From a virus, in the IMG/VR virus record IMGVR_UViG_3300017528_000216, positions 1 to 47,950 of that record: DNA of 47,950 bases; one strand, written 5' to 3'. Position 1 is the first letter of the stretch; every line of letters begins with the position of its first letter. Below are positions 29,601 through 40,000 of the stretch, one piece after another. The notes under the pieces were generated by a model that saw nothing but the letters and a program-made list of their open reading frames with translations, had not been told where the DNA came from and did not search any database. A program made the translations under genes and the position numbers.

Positions 29601-29630
29601 ACTGAAAATCCAATATGGTAAATTACCTAT

Positions 29631-29765
29631 GTGAACACACAATGGAAGAGAAGTAATGGGGAGGTTATGCTGTCGCGCTGGTGGCGAACACCATCGGCGC
29701 GAGCGGCCTACCGCAGAGTGCAGCGAGAAAGAAAGCGTAGGCTTAGAGAATTGAAGAAGAGATAG
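29631..29765 (+). CDS. Possible tiny basic gene on the opposite strand
   Basis: A 44-aa frame from a GTG at 29631 (or 32 aa from the ATG at 29667, with GGGGAGG close by) fills a gap in the minus-strand block. It is exceptionally basic (YRRVQRERKRRLRELKKR at the end) with WW in the middle. TATGGT lies about 11 bases before the GTG and TTGAGC 18 bases further upstream, a passable promoter. Could be a DNA- or RNA-binding peptide. Chance is not excluded. Confidence 0.4.
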   Translation: MNTQWKRSNGEVMLSRWWRTPSARAAYRRVQRERKRRLRELKKR

Positions 29766-29767
29766 TC

Positions 29768-31396
29768 TCATATCTCTATATCGACCGTGTTGATGAACCC
29801 GCCAGTAACGATGCTGCGTAAGACCAGCTTCTTGCTGGCGGTCGTCAGCTTGTATTGCAACTCACGGTAGGGAGGGAATTGCTGAAGCCCAAAGCCACGC
29901 CGTTTTACTCCCACCGAGGGCAATAGGAAGGGGAGCTCAACCGGCAGGACAACTGAGCCGCTGACGGTGGAAAAGGTTTTGAATGCTTCCAGATCGCCAC
30001 CGTCGCGGATGATCTGCACCGTCACATCGGCAGAGGATCGGTAAAACTCGAACTGGCAGTTGAACCCCTGCTTTTTGCAGACTGGCTCCTTGTGATCGAA
30101 GGCTTTGGTCAGAACCGTGGTCGGGATATTGCGAATCCCAAGAGCGTTGATGTCCTGATAGGTGGCGTCCACTTCGTTGTCCACCGTCACGTAGTCGAGC
30201 CATTCCACCACCGTCCCGTCCGTCTGCCCGAACAGGAGCCTCGGTACTCCGTTGACTGTTCGGAATGACCAGCAGGTCGGTGTCCAGCCTGTCCAGGTGC
30301 CGTGCCAGCTACTTGTCAGGACATTGTAAACCGCGACAAAGTTGGGCTGGGTTGCACTGTCCAATGGGAGTGCTAAAAAGTATCTATTATTCCAAAAAGT
30401 AGCGTTGGCGGTGTTAATAGCGGCAGGATTGATTCGATCAATTATGTCTTGGATGGGATAGCTGAGTGGATCGCCGATGTCCGTTTGAGTCTCAGCGGCG
30501 AGGGTGCGCTGGACGCTTCGGACTCCGCTGGTCGTCAGCATATAGACATCGCCCCCGACCTGACATGCCGTGGCTGGGGCCAAACAGCCGATGGCAAGGT
30601 GGATTGGTTTTTTCTCGAAACCAGCGATGGTGTTGCTCGGGTCTTGAACCTGCAACTGCGGGTCGCAGTTGATGTACCAAAGGCTGTTCCGCTTCATCAC
30701 GATCAACCGGAAATCAGTCCACGGACAAATGCCGGTCACGGGGATTGCATCACCTGAAACAGTGAGTGACCACAGCGCCCGATCCCAGACCGTGCCTTCC
30801 AAAAACTGCGAGAAATAGATCGCTTCCGGCTCAGTCGGCCCGCCCGTGACAATCAATCGACCCGTGTGCCATACCATCCACCGCGGGTTAGGTGGAGGAT
30901 GTGCGTTGGTGGTGGTTCCAAGACTGCTCCAAGCCGTTCCGTTCCATACTTTGATCGCTGTCTCTTGCCCTGGGAAAATGAGAAAGAGTTTCCCGCCTGC
31001 TCCCATCACCATGATGATGCGCTCGGTCAGTCCGCCAGTGTGAGTGTAACTGCCAAGGGCGACCCAATCGGCCCCATCCCATTTCCACATTGATCCTTCA
31101 TTGCCGGTAGCGACCGGATACGAAGCCGAAGGCGAATCGTAGTAAGCCAAGCCTTCAATGAAACTGTTGGTTGAGGGACCGCCTCCGATCGGAGTTGCGG
31201 CAGCGTTCGCCAGCCGGATTGTGCCGCGCCGGGTTCTCAGTTCACCAGTGCGGGTGACATCGCAGTTGATAAGCTGGGCCGACTCGTTCTCGGACAAAAG
31301 ATTGGCCCGCGTACCACTGGCCTGACCACCAATGAACGAACCAATTCCGTCATATTGGATTTGATCGTCGAGAGTCTCAATGTTTAGAACTGGCAT
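29768..31396 (-). CDS. Tail protein, beta-propeller/stabilisation-like
   Basis: A 542-aa product. [20 protein letters not shown] then [12 protein letters not shown] near residues 33-64 is the opening I associate with podoviral tail hub or packaged-DNA stabilisation proteins. Regular W-containing blades follow ([59 protein letters not shown]), as in a beta propeller. The C-terminal 100 residues are a beta sandwich. It lies downstream of the spike-like genes and upstream of the ejection genes. Exact homology to P22 gp10 or T7 gp12 cannot be decided by eye. Confidence 0.7.
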   Translation of the reverse strand: MPVLNIETLDDQIQYDGIGSFIGGQASGTRANLLSENESAQLINCDVTRTGELRTRRGTIRLANAAATPIGGGPSTNSFIEGLAYYDSPSASYPVATGNEGSMWKWDGADWVALGSYTHTGGLTERIIMVMGAGGKLFLIFPGQETAIKVWNGTAWSSLGTTTNAHPPPNPRWMVWHTGRLIVTGGPTEPEAIYFSQFLEGTVWDRALWSLTVSGDAIPVTGICPWTDFRLIVMKRNSLWYINCDPQLQVQDPSNTIAGFEKKPIHLAIGCLAPATACQVGGDVYMLTTSGVRSVQRTLAAETQTDIGDPLSYPIQDIIDRINPAAINTANATFWNNRYFLALPLDSATQPNFVAVYNVLTSSWHGTWTGWTPTCWSFRTVNGVPRLLFGQTDGTVVEWLDYVTVDNEVDATYQDINALGIRNIPTTVLTKAFDHKEPVCKKQGFNCQFEFYRSSADVTVQIIRDGGDLEAFKTFSTVSGSVVLPVELPFLLPSVGVKRRGFGLQQFPPYRELQYKLTTASKKLVLRSIVTGGFINTVDIEI

Positions 31397-32297
31397 CGCG
31401 GGAAAGTTTGGATGTTCCGAGTTTGAGAAGTTGTCGGGCGCTTGAAGTGGTGGTGTACTGGACGGGCGGCAGCGGAGGCGACTGGGTTTGATCGCAGCAG
31501 TTGGTATCGCTGTAGCGCGTCACCACATCGGAAAAGAAGTAGGTCGTGTTGGCCTCAAGCCCGCCGATCGTCACTGTCATCGGGCCGTTTTGGATGGCAT
31601 CGCCGCCTTCAACTTGCGTGGTCGGAGGGTTGGTCATGCCGTAGAGAATGGTGTAGCCGTCGCCTGCGGTTGCAGTCCACTGGACTGTGACCGTGACGTA
31701 GGCCACACTCGGGGATGGTGAAGGTGTCGCGGTGGGAGTTGGTGTGGGTGGCGTCGGTGTTGCTGTTGGGGTTGGCGTTACCGTGGGCGTCGTGGTCGGC
31801 GTTGGCGACGGTAGCGGTGTGGCTGTGGGTGTCGCTGTCGGTAACGGAGTAGGCGATGGTGAAACTGGCGGACTGGCTGTGGCTGTTGGCGTTGGCGTTG
31901 GGACTGGCGACACTGTGGCTGTGGGTGCTGGAGTAGCCGACGTTACGCTGAAATTGACCAGCTTCGGAGTCCCAGCGTTCCCAGTTCCATTGAGCGCGCT
32001 CCACGGCGTAGCAGTGAGAGAGTGATTCCCAAGCTGGTTCGGCGTAAATATGTACTGGAATGGTGCCGCCGAGTCGATAACGATGGTGCCGCCTTCCCGT
32101 CTGAATACGACGCTCCTAGTTGTCGCATTAACCTTGGCCTCAATCACGTAATTACTCCCTGCTGTCAGCACCGTTCCGTTGATAAAAGAACCGCCACTGT
32201 AAACCAAGTCCTCGGTAATAGTTGGAGGCGCGGTCGCCTGCGGCTGCTGCGCCATCACTGCCACCACAGTCAAAAGGAGCAATGCTGCTGTTTTCAT
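31377..32297 (-). CDS. Secreted-type tail protein: Ig-like, Pro-Thr linker, FN3
   Basis: A 306-aa product with signal peptide [18 protein letters not shown]. Residues 25-120 form an Ig-like beta domain ([20 protein letters not shown]). About 120-205 is a Pro-Thr/Ser-Ala linker ([11 protein letters not shown] units). Residues 205-285 form an FN3-like domain ([20 protein letters not shown] then [11 protein letters not shown]). The linker is a DNA minisatellite. It overlaps the following gene. Architecture is that of a bacterial exoprotein rather than a classical tail fibre. Confidence 0.8.
   Translation of the reverse strand: MKTAALLLLTVVAVMAQQPQATAPPTITEDLVYSGGSFINGTVLTAGSNYVIEAKVNATTRSVVFRREGGTIVIDSAAPFQYIFTPNQLGNHSLTATPWSALNGTGNAGTPKLVNFSVTSATPAPTATVSPVPTPTPTATASPPVSPSPTPLPTATPTATPLPSPTPTTTPTVTPTPTATPTPPTPTPTATPSPSPSVAYVTVTVQWTATAGDGYTILYGMTNPPTTQVEGGDAIQNGPMTVTIGGLEANTTYFFSDVVTRYSDTNCCDQTQSPPLPPVQYTTTSSARQLLKLGTSKLSRDASSKH
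31705..31925 (-). repeat. Pro-Thr-encoding minisatellite
   Basis: About 220 bases of GT-rich, low-complexity DNA (GGTGTGGGTG, GTTGGCGTT, GTGGCTGTGG units on the plus strand). It encodes the flexible linker of the Ig/FN3 protein. The array is irregular and in frame. Slippage could vary the linker length. A smaller Pro-Thr block encodes the linker at about 42820-42860. Confidence 0.7.
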
Positions 32298-33790
32298 AAA
32301 GAAGGTATGCTAGGGAAAGCTGGAATTGCTGGGAGCTTTGTCGTTGTGCCCAAGGCCGGAGCAGTCATGTCCACGTAGCTGGTGACTAAATCTGCTATCG
32401 CTACCGCCGTATCGTAGCTCTGTGTTGCTGTTGCTGTGACTTTCTTATATTGCGCAGTAATAGTCATTCCGGTCACAGCAATTCCGTTGGAGCAGGCTTG
32501 CGCCTGGGGGCTCCATGTTCCATTGGTGGTATCGGTGTCGGCGGTGAATCCGTTGAAGCTCGCAGTGCTTTCTGCCCCGACCATTGCCACCACGTAATGT
32601 CCATTCGCGATTGAAGATGTTGTCAGGCTCGGTGTTGCTGTGGTTGCTGGACTCCCTACATTTCCTCCGGTGTATCCAGTGGCATCGGCAAATTCGAACA
32701 CTAGAAATGTTTTTGCTACAATGGCCGCGCTAACATAGGTAATGGTCACGGTATCTCCCACAGCCAAGGCCGTAGTCATTGGCGCGGTATAAATACCTAT
32801 CTCTACACCCGCGCCAGCTATGCCGGGATCGTTGACCGTATTTTGCCGCAAGGTCCACGTATTGCTCTTGCTGTCGGTTAAGGTCGAAGGAAAGTTTCCG
32901 ACTGCCCCTGGCCCGGTGGCATTGTTGTTATCAGCCGCAACACACATTACCGCCTGAGAATTTTGCGCTATCGCATTGGTAAAGGTTAAAGTGTTAGCTG
33001 CGTCCGAGGTGTTCGTTGATGTTGTAACCAATCTCGTAAAGGCAGGAACTTCTGCTATCTGTAACACGTTGCTTACATTATCGGCGCTTGTTATTACAGG
33101 ATCGAAAGTTTGGGTTGAAGCTGTCGTTGTTTGAATCTTGTACTGGCTCATTGTGCTCATGCCAGTAGCGCCCGTTCCGGTACCGATGCTTTGCTTTGTA
33201 CTCCAAGTGCCGTTGGTCGTATCGGAATCGCCCGTGTAGGTGTCGGGGCTTTCTGCGCCGTTAGTCCACAGACACATTTCTCCCACGAACATAACCCCCG
33301 ACGTTCCTTGTTGTCCGGTGCTGGCTGCGATAGTGGTATTCCCGTAGCCCCTTGTAATAAGGATAGTTCCGGCTGTGCCCGCAACTGCTTCGGTCAGTGT
33401 CCAAGCCTTCGCCGTGACGTTGGCGGTGGTATAAGTCATAACGATGCTGCCGCCCGTAGTTAGTCCATTGCTCAGGATTGCCGTATAGATTGCGCTTTCG
33501 ACTGAAGCATTGGCTCCTGCGCCAGAAACAGGCAACGTACCCCTCCTATACCAGATGTTGCCCGCGGAATCGGTGATCGACGCAGGTGTGTTGGTCGCGC
33601 TGTTTACGGCATTATCGCCGTGCCAGCACAAGATTCCCATCGCGCCGGTCGTGAAGTTGCTCCCCGGCGTTATCGTTGTCGATGCCTCGGAATTGCTGTT
33701 CGCTCCGGTGCCGCGGTCTGCGCCGGTGATGGCCGCGAGTGTCATGCTCGCCGGAAACAGAAGCGCCGCTAAGAGAGAACGAAACTTCAT
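32294..33790 (-). CDS. Secreted-type protein with two tandem beta domains
   Basis: A 498-aa product with signal peptide [20 protein letters not shown]. The rest consists of two similar halves. One has [20 protein letters not shown] and [17 protein letters not shown]. The other has [20 protein letters not shown] and [15 protein letters not shown]. Each half looks like a Thr/Ser/Gly-rich beta sandwich of the kind found in secreted proteins. It overlaps both neighbours by ATGA. It is probably an adhesin or receptor-binding component. Confidence 0.75.
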   Translation of the reverse strand: MKFRSLLAALLFPASMTLAAITGADRGTGANSNSEASTTITPGSNFTTGAMGILCWHGDNAVNSATNTPASITDSAGNIWYRRGTLPVSGAGANASVESAIYTAILSNGLTTGGSIVMTYTTANVTAKAWTLTEAVAGTAGTILITRGYGNTTIAASTGQQGTSGVMFVGEMCLWTNGAESPDTYTGDSDTTNGTWSTKQSIGTGTGATGMSTMSQYKIQTTTASTQTFDPVITSADNVSNVLQIAEVPAFTRLVTTSTNTSDAANTLTFTNAIAQNSQAVMCVAADNNNATGPGAVGNFPSTLTDSKSNTWTLRQNTVNDPGIAGAGVEIGIYTAPMTTALAVGDTVTITYVSAAIVAKTFLVFEFADATGYTGGNVGSPATTATPSLTTSSIANGHYVVAMVGAESTASFNGFTADTDTTNGTWSPQAQACSNGIAVTGMTITAQYKKVTATATQSYDTAVAIADLVTSYVDMTAPALGTTTKLPAIPAFPSIPSL

Positions 33791-36700
33791 GGCAAGACCT
33801 GAATCTCTGCCGGTGTTGGAGTCGGATTCGCTGCGGTAACAGTAACGGTTACAGTATCAGAGCAGGTTGTGCCGACACACGCCGTCAGGTCGTAAGTTCC
33901 AGCGATGAAACTCGTACCATTGAGCTCATACGGAGCGGTCGTATCGGAGTTGATGGTTGTCCCATTGCTCTTAAAATCCACCGTTCCAGGCGTACCGCTC
34001 ACGCTTGCGGCCATATCAATCGTAGCTGGGGCAGGCGAAAAGTTGGTGTTGTTTGCTGGTTTTGTCAGACTGACTTGAGTTGGATTGATTACATTAAGGG
34101 TGAATGGGTCTTGCGTAGCGTTGCCTTCGCTGTTATGCGCCGTGATCTTGAAAGCGTAGGAGGTAGGTGAGGCTGGCGGATTGCCGCTCATGGTCAAAGT
34201 ACCATCGCCGTTATCCGTAGCTGTAAGGAAGGCAGGTTTAGGCGTCGGCGCTGGCGTAAAAGTCGGGGCCGGATTGCCGGTAGTGCGCACGGTGAAGCAG
34301 TTCACAGTCGGAGTGCTGCTGCAATCCGCGGCCACGCTCGCGGTAAAGGTAGTGCTGTTCGGGCTTGTAATTGTGGGCGCGGTGTTGGCGCTGGCCGGAG
34401 TTGCTACCAACGGGTGCGGGTAAGTGAAACCCGGAGCGCCTGGTCGATAAAACGAAGAAAACTCAGGCGTGATTGTGTTGGGTGTGGCGGCAGCACGCGG
34501 GAGCGGCGGACTCTGCGGTCCGATGGTGCTGCAAAGTGTTTGCCCGGTCGCCGGATCGACAAAGGTTTTGCCCCAATCTGCCCCAACTCTAGTCTCTGGC
34601 CGAACATCATCCGATGTTCCAGCTATCGTGTCTGGGCCGTTCGTGCCAGCCAACGCGGTGTCATCCCACTTGTAACCCTTATCAAATAACGGCTTGAAGA
34701 GTTTTTCATCTGCGGTCAGATCGGCAAAAGTCAGGCCAGGATGAAATTGAAGTGACCGGATAGAGGTGGCATTACCAAGAGCCTGTTGATAGCCGCGGTC
34801 TATATAAAGAACCTGAAACGGATCACCGGCTGTGAAATAATTTATTTCGTTCGTTGATTGACTCCAATCAGAGTAGCCTCCCGGTCCCGTTCCCACCCGC
34901 TTGCGTGTGCCCCAGTTGTAGGAACCGCCAACGGTATCGCTCGTCCAGTAAGGATTCTGGCCTTCAGCATTGTCGTTCGCGAGCCGCGGCGGTCTGAAGC
35001 CAGGAACAAAACCTGGATTCATTGGCCCTCGACCAACTACCCCAAAGTACTCACCTACTTTTCTGATCTCATAGAAATTGCCGGAAGTGTTTAGGGTTAT
35101 GTCCGATCCGCAAGGGTTCGTTCCGCGAAAGGTAAAGTTTATGTTACCTGCTCCGCTCCCAGCTGTGCTGGCTGTTATTACTTTCCAAGCAACGAAAGCC
35201 TCACTGTTTGGTCGGCCCCGACGAACCGTTGGGTTCCTGAGAACAAAACCTTTGAAGTAATTAGCTGGGATGGGATTGGAAGCCGAGCATGGCGAAGCCC
35301 CGCACAGATTCGTTCCCGTCACAGTCGCGCCCGTCGCGCCGTTAATAATGGCTTTCCCGTTTAATTGATAGCTAGTGTAATTGCCAGCCGGAATCGAGAC
35401 AGTGGCGTAAACATCGCCAAAACGAGTATCGCTATCTTTGCCGTGAACCACCGTATCCGTGGAATTCTGACCCGAGCTAGTAAAGCCTGTGATTATGTCT
35501 AGCCCAGGGCCACGAACGGGCGGTTCGTAAGTGGCAAAGACATCGTGATGGAATCCCTTGAAATCAAAGGGGCCACGCTGGTTTTTGTCCAACGGGTTCA
35601 AACCATCCGGTCCCCAGTAAAAATCATCGTAGTTGTAAACTGAAAATGCTCCGCATGAGTCCGTCCCACCGGAAAGCCCACCCCAAGAGTTCATGCCCGT
35701 GCTGTTGCTCCTAGCACCAGCCTGCATGGTCATGTAATTATCTACGCTGACGTTTTCGCCATCCCGCTGCTCGATCGGGGTAATATCGTCGCGCTGCTCC
35801 CATGAGTCAGTAGGTTGCACGGGTGCGGGCGATGGGCCTAGGGTCGGCACGCTGCGCAGATGGTGGTTCTTGGTGTACTCTAGTAATACTGCGCTAAAAC
35901 GCTGCGTTCCACTTTCGCGAACGCCATGAGTAGCCAGTGAACCCCAGGTCGTATTATGACGGAAAATGAAAATCCCTCCGCCCTGTGTCGTTCCCGAGTT
36001 ACTCCCGCAGTCAATTATCGCTGCTGTTCCAAAGTGGAAGATATTATCCTCGAAATAAAGCCCATCTATGTTTCCGGCAATGTCTTGCTTGTTTGGGGGC
36101 AGATAAGCCGAAGCGTAATCGCCATAATCGCCGTTCCCGTTTACACTGCTAGGAAACGCCCATCCAATCGGGCTGCTGGAATGCGCTCCATCTGCACGCA
36201 CGGTCAAAGGTCGGAGAAGATTCCAGTCTAACTCGCAATGGTCAATCACTCCAAATACCCAGCCTGACCATTTTAGCCAATCCCCCCCACTATTCGGCGT
36301 CGTGCCGGTAAGTTGTAGCGTTTGGCCGCTAAATGCTGCCTTTGTGCGCATTTTTAGATTAACGTGAGTGCTGTCCACGAATTGAGTAATTCGGGTCTGT
36401 ATTTCAAGCTTGGAATTGTCCCCTGGTATATAAACCACCCTGCCTGCATCACCAGCGGCAAAGGTTCCGCCAGTACAAGTTAAAGCTGTTGAGTTAGCGG
36501 CGGCGCTGCATCCAGTCATGGTTTTCCCAGCCCCGTCATAGTAGGGATTACGGAAAGCACAGTAACCGACCCTCATACCACCCGTAACCGTCGTTCCCGA
36601 TACGGTGTAAGTGCTAACGCCATCGACCCGCAGTTGGTCATCCTTACTATAAAAGTCTATGTTATAGATGAGCCCTGTTTTCCTCGGAGTAGGATTGCCG

Positions 36701-37017
36701 CATGTGTACCAGACCATCCCGCCAGTACCGACAGTGTTACCGTGGATAGTTGGCCGGTGCGCTATTGTCCCGTCAGCCCCGTAGAGCTCAATGTTAAAGC
36801 CCTTGTTAATTCGCAGGGTTCCATTCCATTCCCACATTCCAGTCGCTTCACCGCTGGAATCAGGAATAACAATCCGATCCCCTGACGCTAGGATTGGCGG
36901 CGTGGTGTTATTTATGATGTTCTGAATGGTTGGAAGGTTCCCATCAGCAGGAGTCCAAACCGTTGCCCATGCGCTACTCGCCAAAACTAGGAATGTGATG
37001 ATTCGTTTTAATGCCAT
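33787..37017 (-). CDS. Large beta-helix (pectate-lyase-like) tail spike with signal peptide
   Basis: A 1076-aa product. A signal peptide (MALKRIITFLVLASSAWA) is followed by a pectate-lyase-like beta helix (about 25-560). This has NKGFNIELYGADGT, YNIDFYSKDDQL, VIDHCELDWN, YFEDNIFHFG and IFIFRHNTTW, the repeating N/H-rich turns of parallel helices. The C-terminal 250 residues hold two Ig-like domains (APTITSPNSTTF then VSLTKPANNTNF) and a Pro-Thr tail. The fold suggests a polysaccharide depolymerase. Catalytic residues cannot be assigned by eye. The signal peptide is atypical for a tail spike. Confidence 0.75.
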   Translation of the reverse strand: MALKRIITFLVLASSAWATVWTPADGNLPTIQNIINNTTPPILASGDRIVIPDSSGEATGMWEWNGTLRINKGFNIELYGADGTIAHRPTIHGNTVGTGGMVWYTCGNPTPRKTGLIYNIDFYSKDDQLRVDGVSTYTVSGTTVTGGMRVGYCAFRNPYYDGAGKTMTGCSAAANSTALTCTGGTFAAGDAGRVVYIPGDNSKLEIQTRITQFVDSTHVNLKMRTKAAFSGQTLQLTGTTPNSGGDWLKWSGWVFGVIDHCELDWNLLRPLTVRADGAHSSSPIGWAFPSSVNGNGDYGDYASAYLPPNKQDIAGNIDGLYFEDNIFHFGTAAIIDCGSNSGTTQGGGIFIFRHNTTWGSLATHGVRESGTQRFSAVLLEYTKNHHLRSVPTLGPSPAPVQPTDSWEQRDDITPIEQRDGENVSVDNYMTMQAGARSNSTGMNSWGGLSGGTDSCGAFSVYNYDDFYWGPDGLNPLDKNQRGPFDFKGFHHDVFATYEPPVRGPGLDIITGFTSSGQNSTDTVVHGKDSDTRFGDVYATVSIPAGNYTSYQLNGKAIINGATGATVTGTNLCGASPCSASNPIPANYFKGFVLRNPTVRRGRPNSEAFVAWKVITASTAGSGAGNINFTFRGTNPCGSDITLNTSGNFYEIRKVGEYFGVVGRGPMNPGFVPGFRPPRLANDNAEGQNPYWTSDTVGGSYNWGTRKRVGTGPGGYSDWSQSTNEINYFTAGDPFQVLYIDRGYQQALGNATSIRSLQFHPGLTFADLTADEKLFKPLFDKGYKWDDTALAGTNGPDTIAGTSDDVRPETRVGADWGKTFVDPATGQTLCSTIGPQSPPLPRAAATPNTITPEFSSFYRPGAPGFTYPHPLVATPASANTAPTITSPNSTTFTASVAADCSSTPTVNCFTVRTTGNPAPTFTPAPTPKPAFLTATDNGDGTLTMSGNPPASPTSYAFKITAHNSEGNATQDPFTLNVINPTQVSLTKPANNTNFSPAPATIDMAASVSGTPGTVDFKSNGTTINSDTTAPYELNGTSFIAGTYDLTACVGTTCSDTVTVTVTAANPTPTPAEIQVLP

Positions 37018-40000
37018 GTCTTAAACCAGTTACCCGTGCCACTTGCTACCCCAGTCCACGAGACAGTTGGATCGCTTGATTTTTGAATTGCTTTGCCCGC
37101 TGCTGTTCCTGAAACCCAGTTCGGATGCTTGCCGGTAGTATCAATCACGCTCGTCTTGAGCACGATCCAGTAAGTTGTGTTCGCGGTTAAGCTCACCCCG
37201 CTAAAGGTGAAGGACGTAGGCGTGGCGATTCCTAGTGTAGCGGTGCTGCCGATAGCAAAGAGATCAGCATAAGTTGGCATCGGGCTGTTGGTGGAAGTGG
37301 CTACAATTCCAGCCGGAGCAAGCGCAGGAACACCAGCATTGTCCGCGTAGATATAAGCCGTCACGGTCCCGTCGCGACTCGCTCCGGTATAGAACAAGGC
37401 AACATCAATTCGGCAAATAGCGGTGTTGCCTGCGGTAGCGGTGAACTTGGTCGCCAGCCATTGCGTAGTGCCGGTGCCGAATGTCGATCCACTGGTGGAG
37501 ACAGGTAGGAAACTATCACCTAGGGAAGAACAAGCCGCCGTCGTTGTGGCGCTGGCCTCGGTCGCAAAGGATGACTGTCCGCCAGTGTTGACCGATCTTA
37601 CCTTGTAGTAATACAGTGTCCCAGGAGTAAGTCCGGTGTTGGTGTATGTTGTTACTCCTACGCCTCTGGTCGTGATAGGAGAAGTGCCGTAGCTGGTATT
37701 GTTAGTAACCGAGCGAAAGACTTCAAATCCGGTTTCGTTGGTGGAATTATCCGTCCAGCTTAGATTTATCGCAGTGCTGGCGGGCGATCCAACCACAGCC
37801 GAGAGTGCAGAGGGAGCAGCCGGAAGGGTTGCGGTGGTGAAGTTTGTTATCGGTTGCTCCCATTCCCATACGCCAGAGCCGCCGACGTAAACGCCTTTAA
37901 GCTGGTCTGTCGCTCCGTTGGTAGCGGTAAGAGTTACTAGCCCAGCCCCACCGCCCGAAGTCGCGCTGTCAATCGGCAGATTTATAGTTCCCGCAGCGCC
38001 TGATCCGGGTTGCACCAGCATCAGCAAGACTTGCATCCCGTCGAACGGACTCGGAATTAGCAGGTTGTTCACGCCATTGCCGAGCGAGATGTACGCCTTT
38101 TGCGCCCCAGATACCGTTGGGTCTGGATTAAGAGTGACGTTTCCGCCGCTAGTGGACAAAATTTGGAAACCCTGATTAACCGTCGCCTTTTGCGAAGGAA
38201 CGCTCCAATTACTCGTTCCGTCCGATGAATAAAAGCGCGTCCCGTTGGCCTCGTCGAATGTCACGCTAAGGGGACCGTAGTTAAAGGTATCAGTTCCGTT
38301 CGTCGAGGTAACGGTCACGGGATGCGACGTGCTTACTGAGCCGGAGAAATCGACAACCTTTATGAAATTAGCTGGCTTGTACAGACCAGCGTCCGGTAAA
38401 GTTATAGTAAGGGTTCCGGCCAGGTTTCCAGCAATCCAAACAGTATCAATGCAAGTGCCGAGGCTACAGGTGTTGGTCACGTTTACGGTCGTGCCGCTGG
38501 CAATGGTGTTGTCCTTCGTTCCTATGGTAAAGACGTTGGGCGAAAGGTTGGTAGGAGAGATCGGTCCCTTACTCACGCTCCCGCTAGAGTTGATATTGGT
38601 TAGCACTCCCTCGGTGCCCGCGTTGGTTGGCACCACGGAAACGCTGTCGCCTATATTAGCAGGAGCGAATTTCCACGGTGGCGTTTGGCCGGAAGGTTGA
38701 TTGGAGACATCCACGATCACCTTCTGGGTAGCGTCGGATGGGTCTTGAAAAGCTGTGATGGTGCTGGCGGTAGTGACAACCTGCCACCCAGTCTGATTAA
38801 CATTCTCAAACTCAACAGATTTGCCGCCATACACTCCGGTTGCGCCACCGATAAACGGCCTGAAATCGGCAGTGCCGCCGTTCAAAGTGTTGGTGCCGTT
38901 GCGCCGGAATGATCTACCGAAGTTGCCAGTAGTGACGTTATCGGTGTAGATGATTCGCCTCCCTGCGGGATAACTGGCCGCTGGTGGAAGTGTTATCACC
39001 CTGTCGATGGAACTGAGAGCTACTGTTTCGATGACCGCGGTAGCTCCGGTCGTCCAAGTTGCAGGAGCCGCGCTGGTGCCATTGTTGGCTAATGTCACTT
39101 GTGAATCGACCTGTCCCGCGCTGATGTCAGTTCGTAACGTGGTCGCAGAGATCGCAGTGACGGTATTGTCGTTGTTGATGCGAGGATAAGTCTGCGCGCC
39201 TGGGTTGGTGAGAGTGAACAAGTTCTGGCCAACTGTGGTTCCACCGAGGGTTGTGCGCGCGGTAGCCGCACTCATAAAGGTTGGAGCCGCCGCACTGCCG
39301 CTTGAGTTGCCGTAGAAGGTCAGCGCCGAAGCATTGGGCTTATCGAAAGTTATCTCTGGCGTAGTGCCGGGCGTCGCGATGCTGATTGATAAAAGATCGG
39401 TGACATTGTTCACCCGCGTCAGGGTCGTAACGGTTCCGGCACCGATCGCACTCCTGAACCCCGTGTCGGACAAGGTGGATACCGAGTTGTCCGCATTGAT
39501 TCGAGGGAAAGCAATGATGCCTGGGTTGCCCAGACTCATGAAAGAAAGGCCAGTTTCGGTAACACTCAGGTTGGTCGGAACTGCGGTGCTTCCGGTGCTG
39601 TTACCCTTGACCGTCCGCGCGGGCATGGTCGCCAGCGAGAAAGTGTTGGCAGTAAGAGCAAGGCCGCTTCCTGCTGAGTAAGTGGTGCCTCCGGTTCCGG
39701 TCAGAGTATAAGCAATCGAAGTGCTATTGATTGTGATCGGCTGCGGAGTTGTTACACCCCAGCTTGTTGCTGTCTGAGTGGTGCCACTGGAAACAAACAC
39801 GCTTCCTGAAACTTCCGTGCCGGTATCAGCGTCGGTCGCGCGTGACCAAGCGCCTGCCGCCGTAACGTAGATTCCATTCTGGCTTGCCGTGGATTGATTC
39901 TTTACCAGCACACGACTGGCCGAAGTCAGCACCCCGTCGATGGTTTGTTCGCCTGAGAGAGTCAGGTTGGCAGTCGATGCCGTTAGTACTGCCGGATGGG

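Noticed and set aside
29529-29771. 80-codon minus-strand frame in the gap before the ejection genes
   Set aside because: Lacks a ribosome site, composition is random-looking, and it overlaps a more plausible plus frame.
31732-32025. Val-Gly repeat frame opposite the Pro-Thr linker
   Set aside because: Antisense of the minisatellite; repetitive composition is explained by the linker.
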